A stretch of DNA of 64,000 nt from Puniceicoccaceae bacterium (lineage in GTDB: Bacteria > Verrucomicrobiota > Verrucomicrobiia > Opitutales > JAFGAQ01). Every line of letters begins with the position of its first letter. The stretch's first letter is position 1. The position numbers and the translations under genes were made by a program. The stretch lies in the NCBI GenBank assembly GCA_028285755.1, contig JANQOQ010000006.1, positions 310,001 to 374,000 of the forward strand, written 5' to 3'. Positions 43,695 through 51,899 of this stretch are shown here, in pieces. The notes under the pieces were generated by a model, which ran no database searches, was not told where the DNA came from, and was given only the letters and a program-made list of their open reading frames with translations.

Positions 43695-46052
43695 TTAAAA
43701 ACTCTGAAAACTGATCAAAACCTTAAGCTCCTTATCTACAAAATCTGAAGAGTGGATAATGATCTGTGGATCCTGACCTGTAGAAAGTATATGCAAGTTA
43801 GAATCAGTGATCCCTACCCGCTCAGCAGTACCTGCAATCTCTATTCCAGCAAAATCATTATCCATATTTGCAGCGATAAGCTCTGTGTTGGTATGCATAT
43901 CGATAACGGCTATCTCACGAATGTGAAAGGTCTTGTAGTCATCGCAGGGATCCAGCCGTAACGAGTTGATCTCTCCCTTGCCGGTCAGCTTAAACTCCAA
44001 CTGGTTCATTGCACCCATAGAGTATGCCTGGATTATGGAGTTTTGCTCTGAAAATGCATCATCCACTGCCCAAAAAATCTGGAAGCGTTCCTGCATGAGT
44101 TCCTCAACCTTCATTTCGGACTCTTTCCATAGGCGGCTCATCACTTTAACCATTGTGGCCGCGTGGGATTGCCATGCGGATTGGTGCTTTTGGAGCATGT
44201 ATTGGATGAGGCTTGCCCGCTGGGGGTTGGCCACTGTGAAAACCATTGAACCGTAGTTCCGACGGTAATAAAATAATTCCATGGGCAACACATCGCCTTT
44301 TATGAATTTTTCATGCAGACCGAGCAGCAAATCCCAGTCTTCGTAAGAATTCATCGACTCATCATAGCCTCCTACCCTTTCCAAAACTGATTTGCGATAG
44401 AGATTTGTGCACTTGCCCTGCGTATTTAAAAAGGGCATAAGATTGGGCACATATCCTACCGGTATGTAGGGGCTGTAGAAGGCTCCGAAATTGCGCGTAT
44501 AACAGGAAACGTACCCCAAATCAGGATTATTACGCAACGCATCGATCGCGATTTTAATGTAATTGGGGTGGATTTTATCATCACTATCCAGGGGTAATAC
44601 GAAATCGCCGGTCGCAGCGGTGATGCCGGCATTACGTGCTGAACTTAAGCCTCCATTGGGTTTTTCGATCTTCGTAACTCCTTCGAGGGCATCAAATGTT
44701 TCATTCGCATTTTCACTGGTTGAGCCATCGTTGATTACAATGGTCTCTATATTCGGATAACTCGACAGGCGTATACTCTCCAGGGTCTCTTTGAGGGTGT
44801 CAGGCTGGTTAAAATACGGGACAACGACTGACACGAGCGGCTTTTCATCCGCCACCCAGTGGCGTGTATTCTGAGGGGCCTCATAATTTTGCATGATCCT
44901 CTGAATGACGCTCTCTGGCTCTGTGAGTTCCCTAGCACGCTCGATCGCCGCCTGTGAAATTCTTTGCATTTCAGAGATATCTCCAGTTATCCCCAAAAGG
45001 CGATTGGCAAGCGCTTCTACATCTTTAGGATCAATGGTATAACCGTTCACACCATCTTCAATAATCTCACCCATACCTCCTTGATCGGATGCAAAAACGA
45101 CGCATCCCTTGGCCATGGATTCCAGGCATGCATTTGCCCAGTTCTCCCATCGCGAAGGCAAAACACATACGGTCGTATTCTCGAGCAATGCACCCACTTC
45201 TGAGTATTCAATGCCTCCTTTGAAAACAATTTTATCCTTCCACTCTTCGGGAATTTGCTTCTCCAACACCTCAGTGTAAGTGCGATTCAGGATGTATGCA
45301 TTCCGTTCCTTACCATAGATTTCGAATCGGTAAGTATCATCGACTTCGAGCACCTTTTTCGCTGCTTCAATAAATACATCCACACCCTTCCTGACCTGCA
45401 CAGACCCCAGAAAGCGGATGGTCTTAATATTTTCGGTTTCCCAGGGCTTTTCTACATCCAGATAATCCAGACTTAGTGGATATGGACATTGAGCAATATC
45501 ACTGCGGCCTACCCGATTCTTAAAATAATCCGCCAATGAAAGCGAGGGGGACGTGACCTTATCTGCATAGCGAACGCTGTAATCTTCCATCTCAATGTCA
45601 CAACTCACCGACGCATGAAACTGAAACTCCTCATTAATCTTTTCCAGCAGCGAGAGGGGCGTGTGACACTTAACGATAAGTCGCGTATCTTTGAATTGGT
45701 TGAGTAGCTTTTTAGCCCTTATCGTGGTAAATCCCTCTCCGCAATACTCAGGAAATTCGACTACATCTACCGGGATTTCTTCAGTCAGCTGAAGGAGTGT
45801 GTAATAAACTCTTTCGGCATATTCATGGTTTGCGGAAAAGAAGCCTCCGACAAGCTCTTCTGGAGTCGGTACAGTCGTCCGCCATTCAATATCCGCATCG
45901 AGCTGATCTGCATTTTCAGCATTTACACAATCGGAAACCAATATGACCCGATGCCCCTGTTGAGCCATGGTTTTACAAACGTGATAAACATAGGTGCCTA
46001 TACCTCCTCCGGTGATTGGCCCATATTCCCTGCTGACGTAAACGATATTCAT
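43695..46052 (-). CDS. GT4-GT2 fusion glycosyltransferase with C-terminal beta domain
   Basis: 785 residues from the ATG at 46052 (MNIVYVSREYGP); the track's TTG adds five. Unit 1 (~1-385) is GT4: GGGIGTYVYHV glycine loop, IRFLGSVQVRKGVDVFIEA and EX7E in WENWANACLESMAKG. Unit 2 (~400-640) is GT2: LVSVVVPYFNQPDTLKETL, TIVINDGS and PLDSDDKI. The last ~120 residues are beta-rich (NSLRLDPCDDYKTFHI, DPQIIIHSSDF) and resemble the domain of the 197-aa and 440-aa proteins at 55678 and 58484. Two cytoplasmic transfer activities in one chain are likely. Confidence 0.82.
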   Translation of the reverse strand: MNIVYVSREYGPITGGGIGTYVYHVCKTMAQQGHRVILVSDCVNAENADQLDADIEWRTTVPTPEELVGGFFSANHEYAERVYYTLLQLTEEIPVDVVEFPEYCGEGFTTIRAKKLLNQFKDTRLIVKCHTPLSLLEKINEEFQFHASVSCDIEMEDYSVRYADKVTSPSLSLADYFKNRVGRSDIAQCPYPLSLDYLDVEKPWETENIKTIRFLGSVQVRKGVDVFIEAAKKVLEVDDTYRFEIYGKERNAYILNRTYTEVLEKQIPEEWKDKIVFKGGIEYSEVGALLENTTVCVLPSRWENWANACLESMAKGCVVFASDQGGMGEIIEDGVNGYTIDPKDVEALANRLLGITGDISEMQRISQAAIERARELTEPESVIQRIMQNYEAPQNTRHWVADEKPLVSVVVPYFNQPDTLKETLESIRLSSYPNIETIVINDGSTSENANETFDALEGVTKIEKPNGGLSSARNAGITAATGDFVLPLDSDDKIHPNYIKIAIDALRNNPDLGYVSCYTRNFGAFYSPYIPVGYVPNLMPFLNTQGKCTNLYRKSVLERVGGYDESMNSYEDWDLLLGLHEKFIKGDVLPMELFYYRRNYGSMVFTVANPQRASLIQYMLQKHQSAWQSHAATMVKVMSRLWKESEMKVEELMQERFQIFWAVDDAFSEQNSIIQAYSMGAMNQLEFKLTGKGEINSLRLDPCDDYKTFHIREIAVIDMHTNTELIAANMDNDFAGIEIAGTAERVGITDSNLHILSTGQDPQIIIHSSDFVDKELKVLISFQSF

Positions 46053-46067
46053 AGATCTGGATAGCAA

Positions 46068-48497
46068 CTACTCTACGATGAACTGAAACAGTTTTGCTTC
46101 CGCGCTGTAAAGATCAACTTTTTCTGATTTACCCTCAGACACCATATTTACCTGCCCACTGTGATCATGCATAAGGAAAGTAATCTGGGTGCATGCAGGC
46201 AATCTTATGTCAAAACTACCAGTGCCCCGTGAAAACAACACATGCTCTGAAACCGCATGATCATTCGGCTTAAGCGTCCACCCTGCCGGGAGCAAAGTCT
46301 GCATAGCAGGCTCCACCCATTCATTACCCTCAGGGTCACGCATACTCAGTATCCATATTTCACTGCCCTGGCTCTGGCTATTCGTCTCGGCACAGACTTC
46401 TACCTTGAGATTCCGGGTGGTCGGGTCACGATAGCCTTCCCAAAGTTCAGGCAAATACCGTTTGGACTCTGCAACGCTGCTATTGAGTTTGCCTATTTCA
46501 CTAAAATGCGTTCTGGCATATCGTTTTTTCCATTCCGGTAGTTTATGATGATAGCTCTCGCTAAAGAAAGAGCTGCACTGACTATATATACCAAGCCCCA
46601 GAAGCCACTCTATCACTTGCTCTGATTGGGAATTCAGCACGCGTGGATCCACTAGACTTAAGTATTCATGGGAGGCAATATCCTGAGTGATCGCTTGATT
46701 CTCGAACAACACGGTCACCTGCAAATCCCGATTAACCAGGCTATTTATGGTCGGATAAATGTCATTTTGGCTCATGAAATCGCAGTTGAACAGCAATAAA
46801 AGCCGCTCGCGCTCATTAGTGGGACGGTATGCGGTCAAATCTTCCGGCTCCAAGCCAATCACCGGATTTACATCACTTAACCCACCAGAAGTATTTTCTT
46901 TTTTAAATTTCTCAATACTCTCGACAATCACCCGCCTTTGAGAATCAACATCCGGCACTTTGCCTGATTGTTTGCTCAAACTACCTTTGTCATGCACCCG
47001 GTATTGGAAAAGCGTTTCACTAGCGAGATTTTGAATGTTCGCTCCCATAAATGCGCACTTTACCCAAAAGTGCCAGTCCTCATGGATATGATCTTCGCCG
47101 AGACCGAAATCCTCATATCCACCCACTGCCTGCCAAAGTGATTTTTTAAAAAGCGCAGCAGTTATGAGCTGATTTTGCTCAAGTAAGGAATCGTAATCAC
47201 ATGCCACCGGGACGCCCATAACCGCATCATCGGCTCCAAAACTCATTGCAGCAGTACCCATGATGTCTGCATCCGCTGCCAGCAGTTTGAGAACTGTTTT
47301 GAGTATAAAATCCGGTGCAATCTTATCATCCGCATCCAGGCAACAGATCAATTCGCCATTCGCCCGGGTTATGCCATAATTGCGATTATCTCCGACTAAA
47401 TGCCTACCCTCGCGAAAATGAATCGTTACTCCACTTGCTTCTAAATCCTTTAATACTTCAATCGTATGCGAATCGTCAGATCCTCCATCGACAACAATAA
47501 GCTCCACAAACGGGTAAATCTGATCTTTTACCGATTGAACAGCCTCAAGCACAAATTGGCCGTAATTAAAGCAAGGAATGACCACCGTTACGAGGGGATA
47601 TCCGGTGTTATCTCTTTCATCCAGATTTTCCGGATGCTCCCGGATGCAATCAGTAAAAGCGACCTCCACGATCTGGTGCGCTGCTTTGGGAATCATACCG
47701 GTTATCGCCTCCCAATGAATGCGTTTATTGGCACTAAACTGCCTCAATAAGGCATCCGCTGTGTAAGTATCGTCCGCAAGATAGCGATTATCACTTGCAC
47801 TATCCTGAACCAGATTAAGGGGAAGTGAAAAGCTGACGGATGAATCAAAACATACGACCTGAAAATACTGTGAACGGACTTCAACGGCCTTGCCGGCCAG
47901 GGTGTGTTCGAGCTGATTTGGGTTCAAGATAACATCCTCACCTCCCAATAAACTCAGTATCTTCTGGCTTCTATGAATGCTGCAAGAGACATCAAACGGG
48001 TATCCGAAATCGCCCTCTGCTCCCTGCCATTCAAATAACATCTGATCATTCCCAATCATTGCATGACTGGGTAATGCCTGAGTCTGACCATCCTTCATGT
48101 AGCACTCACGGGTGTTTAGCCCCAGTCTGAGTGAATACGCTAGGGCTCTTGGATGTTGATTTAGAGCTTCAAAACAACCCCGAAGATCAAATTGGCGCAC
48201 GAATAAAGTATCGTCCACCATCATCAGAATTTGTTCCGATTTCCTGAGTTGCAGCAGCACGTTGTCGTAAAAATGAGTCTGACTCTGAAAAACAACACCC
48301 GGAAATGTGCGCCTAAGTTGCGCGTATTGATATTCATGCGCTGCGTTGGTTGTTTTGTAGAGCACCGTGATAGCCATGGTGTCACCCAGCTTCCGGGATT
48401 CCCATACACTCGCCCATAGAAAGCTATGGAGCGTTGCTTCCAGCTGGAGTGCACGATCCTTACTGAATATTAGGATGCTGCGTTGTTGTGTCTCCAT
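46068..48497 (-). CDS. Large GT2 glycosyltransferase with extra N-terminal GT-A-like and C-terminal beta domains
   Basis: 809 residues from the ATG at 48497 (METQQRSILIF); the track start is a TTG four codons earlier. Residues ~5-250 look like a separate GT-A-type unit: SILIFSKDRALQLEATLHSF, then ILMMVDDTLFVR with a DD metal site. Residues ~305-530 are a canonical GT2: LVTVVIPCFNYGQFVLEAV, LIVVDGGSDDS, CLDADDKI. The part from ~560 to 690 is unassigned, and the final ~110 residues are beta-rich. It may carry two transferase sites; the first is uncertain. Ends 15 bases before the GT4-GT2 fusion. Confidence 0.72.
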   Translation of the reverse strand: METQQRSILIFSKDRALQLEATLHSFLWASVWESRKLGDTMAITVLYKTTNAAHEYQYAQLRRTFPGVVFQSQTHFYDNVLLQLRKSEQILMMVDDTLFVRQFDLRGCFEALNQHPRALAYSLRLGLNTRECYMKDGQTQALPSHAMIGNDQMLFEWQGAEGDFGYPFDVSCSIHRSQKILSLLGGEDVILNPNQLEHTLAGKAVEVRSQYFQVVCFDSSVSFSLPLNLVQDSASDNRYLADDTYTADALLRQFSANKRIHWEAITGMIPKAAHQIVEVAFTDCIREHPENLDERDNTGYPLVTVVIPCFNYGQFVLEAVQSVKDQIYPFVELIVVDGGSDDSHTIEVLKDLEASGVTIHFREGRHLVGDNRNYGITRANGELICCLDADDKIAPDFILKTVLKLLAADADIMGTAAMSFGADDAVMGVPVACDYDSLLEQNQLITAALFKKSLWQAVGGYEDFGLGEDHIHEDWHFWVKCAFMGANIQNLASETLFQYRVHDKGSLSKQSGKVPDVDSQRRVIVESIEKFKKENTSGGLSDVNPVIGLEPEDLTAYRPTNERERLLLLFNCDFMSQNDIYPTINSLVNRDLQVTVLFENQAITQDIASHEYLSLVDPRVLNSQSEQVIEWLLGLGIYSQCSSFFSESYHHKLPEWKKRYARTHFSEIGKLNSSVAESKRYLPELWEGYRDPTTRNLKVEVCAETNSQSQGSEIWILSMRDPEGNEWVEPAMQTLLPAGWTLKPNDHAVSEHVLFSRGTGSFDIRLPACTQITFLMHDHSGQVNMVSEGKSEKVDLYSAEAKLFQFIVE

Positions 48498-48517
48498 GAG
48501 AATTTTCAAACTAGCTG

Positions 48518-49990
48518 CTATGATTGCACCTTAAAAGACTCTACGTAGTAATCATCAAAACTGACTATGTGGTGGCGTTGGCTGAGGTTATCCGAACGCA
48601 CCTCAAAAGTCAGACACTCCGCTATGCCGCAAATATGCTCGTGGTTTTCATAAGTGCCGTTGGAGAGACCAAATAGTAATGTGTAATCTCCATTCCGGAG
48701 CTTGGGAATTTTACAACCAAACTCAAATATGTAAGATTTATCCGCTTCAAGCGGATGTAGCTTAATTTTAGCCAGCGAAGTATTACAGCCAAAGATCAAG
48801 TTGCCTTTAATGTCGTAGATATCAGCGCAAACAATCGGCTGATCCAGGCTATCTTTGGCATTCAGGTGCAGGAAAATACGGACTTCCTCATCACCTTCGA
48901 ACAATTTCGATTGAGACGGATCTTTACGGTTTTGCAGTGCAGCGTGCAGGAACTTCACTTTCCCCGTGCCATCACAGGGCAAACCAGAGACATCCTCCCA
49001 GGGAATATTGGTGGGCAAATCAGATTTACCTTCGACAGTCAGATCCAGCTCGACCCTTTTGGTCTGCGATTCACTCTCCTCATCGTTGAACGAATCCGAT
49101 AATTCTGCTGCTTTTTCCGCAACCTGGTCGCTGCTTTCTTCGTCACCCGGTTCGGTAGTCACTCCGTAGTGCATAAAGTTGGAATACTCCAGAGCCACAG
49201 AGCGGGGATTGCCCTTTCGCACAACCTGACCTTCGTTGATCCACATTACCTCCTGGCAGAAATTTACGATGCTGGATAAATCGTGAGACACGAAGAGTAA
49301 GGTCGTATCATTTTCCTGCAGCTCTTTCATGCGGCGTATGCACTTCATGGTAAAGCGGATATCGCCCACTGCAAGTGCCTCATCGATAATGAGAATATCC
49401 GGATCAATCTCCGCCTGAACAGCAAATGCGAGGCGGACGCGCATTCCGCTCGAATAGGTCTTGATGGGTTGATCAATGAAATCTCCGATATTGGCAAACT
49501 CAGTGATCCGCTCAAAACGTTCGTCAATTTCATCCCGAGTCAAACCCAGGATGGATGCATTAAGATACACGTTTTCGCGCCCCGTAAACTCATCATTAAA
49601 ACCGGCACCCAGTTCCAGTAGTGCGGCCACCCTGCCCCTTGTAAACACTGTACCGCTTGTAGGGTTTAGAGTTCCTGCGATCATCTGCAGCAACGTGCTC
49701 TTTCCAGATCCATTTTTGCCGATAATGCCAAGACTCTGTCCCTTTCTCAGCTCGAGATCCACTCCCTGTAATGCGCAGAAATCGTGGTAATACTTATGCG
49801 TATTGTAGATACGCCCGTTGATCTCAGGATTATCCGGTTCGATATCACTATTTCCATTGCGCTTATGGGGAGTGAAAACACTCTCCAGTGCATCAAACAA
49901 AGGAGCCTTCAATCGTGCCGAAGGATCCCGCCAAATGCGGTAAGACTTACTGAGATTTTTGACTGAAATAACTACTTCCGGGTCATTCAT
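48518..49990 (-). CDS. Second Wzt-type ABC ATPase with extended C-terminal domain, no adjacent permease
   Basis: 490 residues. The ATPase domain has Walker A GKNGSGKST (~91-99), signature YSSGMRVRLAFA, Walker B ILIIDEALAVGD and the switch His in LFVSHDL. An acidic, Ser-rich linker (DEESSDQVAEKAAELSDS) leads to a Wzt-like C-terminal beta domain (~335-485: VKFLHAALQNRK, FEFGCKIPKLRNGDYTLLFG). It is longer than the Wzt at 25937. No Wzm lies beside it, so it may share the permease at 27199 or use one outside the window. ATG start; four-base overlap with the WecA-type gene upstream. Confidence 0.85.
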   Translation of the reverse strand: MNDPEVVISVKNLSKSYRIWRDPSARLKAPLFDALESVFTPHKRNGNSDIEPDNPEINGRIYNTHKYYHDFCALQGVDLELRKGQSLGIIGKNGSGKSTLLQMIAGTLNPTSGTVFTRGRVAALLELGAGFNDEFTGRENVYLNASILGLTRDEIDERFERITEFANIGDFIDQPIKTYSSGMRVRLAFAVQAEIDPDILIIDEALAVGDIRFTMKCIRRMKELQENDTTLLFVSHDLSSIVNFCQEVMWINEGQVVRKGNPRSVALEYSNFMHYGVTTEPGDEESSDQVAEKAAELSDSFNDEESESQTKRVELDLTVEGKSDLPTNIPWEDVSGLPCDGTGKVKFLHAALQNRKDPSQSKLFEGDEEVRIFLHLNAKDSLDQPIVCADIYDIKGNLIFGCNTSLAKIKLHPLEADKSYIFEFGCKIPKLRNGDYTLLFGLSNGTYENHEHICGIAECLTFEVRSDNLSQRHHIVSFDDYYVESFKVQS

Positions 49991-51861
49991 GACTGAATAT
50001 CAATTAATGTGCTGGTGAAGCGTCGTATTCTGGGTTTGCCTTTAAATGCGGTCGCAAAAGCCTCTACCTCTGCGTTTTCAATATTATCATCTGCAAGAAT
50101 GATCTCAGGGGTGCCCCCGAAATCGTAATCTTGCCAGTATTCAGGATCTCTAAAGGGGATCCCAAGCAACTTGGAGGATATCTTGGATTTGCTGGTATTG
50201 ACGATGCCTACCGCTGAATAATTGCCCCATCTTTCATAATTTTGAAAGATTTCTTCTGCGAGTACAATTGCTTCACGCCCATAGCCGTAAATTAAAATGG
50301 GGATTTTGCCGGTGGGACTGTGTGTCTTGCGAAACTTGAGCAGGAGATCATCAATAAACCGAAAACTGAAGCGCGATGAGATCATCCCAATAAAGTAAAT
50401 CATCGCAAAAATTACATAGGCTCCCCGGGAAAATCCATCTTCGAAACGAAAAACCAGTGTTATGATGGCAAGGCTGGCCGCCATGCCTACCATTGCAGCC
50501 AGTCCATAATTCAGTATATCCCGAAAACTCGCAAGACGCCAGCTGAACTCATAAACGCGAAATATAAAATTAGCGCTCAGACAACAGACGATGACCACCG
50601 GAAATGAGTTAATCAATGCATTGAGGATTTCCGGACTCACCCGAAAATCAAAGCGGATCAAGTACCCCCCATAGAGGCTCAGGCTGATCAAGAACACATC
50701 GAGAATCATTTTGATCAGGGGTACGCGGTAGGTGATTGAGGTTACCAACTGCTGCCAGCCCTCCTGGCGGATGGGTGATACCTGCATTTGCACCCTGGCC
50801 AGATAGATTGCAACCATCAACAGGGCTACGAGCGCTATACCGAATATAAATACCCCGATCGACGGGTAAATATCCATGAATATAGCTACCACCACACAGA
50901 GTGCAGATACGGAATACAGAAAACCAAGCGTTTGCCAGTTGGAGAGGCCTGACTGAGCCAACCGATGCGTCGAGTGATCCCTCCCCCCCACAGAGGGGCT
51001 TTGCCCACGCATTAAGCGCGTTATGGTTACCAGAGTTGTATCTAAAATCGGGATACTCGCGAGCGTGATGGCAATCAGGATCTGCATGTAGGTGCTCAAA
51101 AGCTCTATTCCCGCGCCTGCATAAAACCCGTTTAGATTGGAAGGCAAAGAAAATGCGGCGAGGGTGAAACCCAGAAACAGGCTTCCGGAATCTCCCATAA
51201 AGATTTTTGCTGGTGGCTTATTAAGCATCCAAAAACCCAATGCCGAAGCCACTAAAATCGCTCCCCATACCGCAGCAAAGTAATTAGGCCCCTGTTGGCC
51301 TACCAATGCAATAACCACCAAGCCTAATACACTGATGATGACCACACCGGAGCTCACGCCATCCATGTTGTCGAGCAGGTTGACCGCATTCATAATACCC
51401 ACAAACCAGAGATAGGTGATTATAATATTGAATAGCTGATACGGGCTAACCACGAACGTTAAACCCAATAATACAACGAAGCTGATAATTAATAGCTCCA
51501 TCAACAATTTCACACCGGGTTTTAACTGGATGAAATCGTCTACCAATCCCAGTAAGAAGCATAAAGTGGCACCACCCAGAATAATCCAAAACTCCTTATG
51601 CTGAAAAACAAGCGACAGCAACCATTCTGAGCCAAAGTTTGCTATACCCTCCCCAAAGTAGATCGTGATCCACGCAACCGAGCCGACTATAAAGGCAAGT
51701 GCCATGCCCACACCCCCGTGAAGCGCGGTCACGTTTTCGTGCCAGCGGTCTGCCCGGGGATTAGCAACCCAGTTGTATCGGATTGCAATCCGCCTGACTG
51801 CAAGCACGGCAAAGTAGCTCAACAGGAAAGTTGAAAGAATAACTGTAATGGCAATCAGCAT
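49987..51861 (-). CDS. WecA/MraY-type phosphoglycosyltransferase fused to a CapD-like N-terminal module
   Basis: 624 residues. Residues 1-365 form a polytopic undecaprenyl-phosphate HexNAc-1-phosphate transferase: LVDDFIQLKPG (DD at 108-109), NLLDNMDGVSSG (161-172), FMGDSGSLFLGF (221-232) and the loop motif HSTHR (296-300). It would start glycan synthesis at the inner membrane. Residues ~378-510 hold four more helices like the membrane part of CapD/PglF, and ~519-624 a Rossmann domain (PILIYGYGREA). The SDR dehydratase domain that normally follows in CapD is absent, so the second half is probably regulatory or binding. ATG start. Confidence 0.83.
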   Translation of the reverse strand: MLIAITVILSTFLLSYFAVLAVRRIAIRYNWVANPRADRWHENVTALHGGVGMALAFIVGSVAWITIYFGEGIANFGSEWLLSLVFQHKEFWIILGGATLCFLLGLVDDFIQLKPGVKLLMELLIISFVVLLGLTFVVSPYQLFNIIITYLWFVGIMNAVNLLDNMDGVSSGVVIISVLGLVVIALVGQQGPNYFAAVWGAILVASALGFWMLNKPPAKIFMGDSGSLFLGFTLAAFSLPSNLNGFYAGAGIELLSTYMQILIAITLASIPILDTTLVTITRLMRGQSPSVGGRDHSTHRLAQSGLSNWQTLGFLYSVSALCVVVAIFMDIYPSIGVFIFGIALVALLMVAIYLARVQMQVSPIRQEGWQQLVTSITYRVPLIKMILDVFLISLSLYGGYLIRFDFRVSPEILNALINSFPVVIVCCLSANFIFRVYEFSWRLASFRDILNYGLAAMVGMAASLAIITLVFRFEDGFSRGAYVIFAMIYFIGMISSRFSFRFIDDLLLKFRKTHSPTGKIPILIYGYGREAIVLAEEIFQNYERWGNYSAVGIVNTSKSKISSKLLGIPFRDPEYWQDYDFGGTPEIILADDNIENAEVEAFATAFKGKPRIRRFTSTLIDIQS

Positions 51862-51899
51862 GAAATCGCTTCTAGTAGTCCAGTGCTCGCAGCCCTCTA

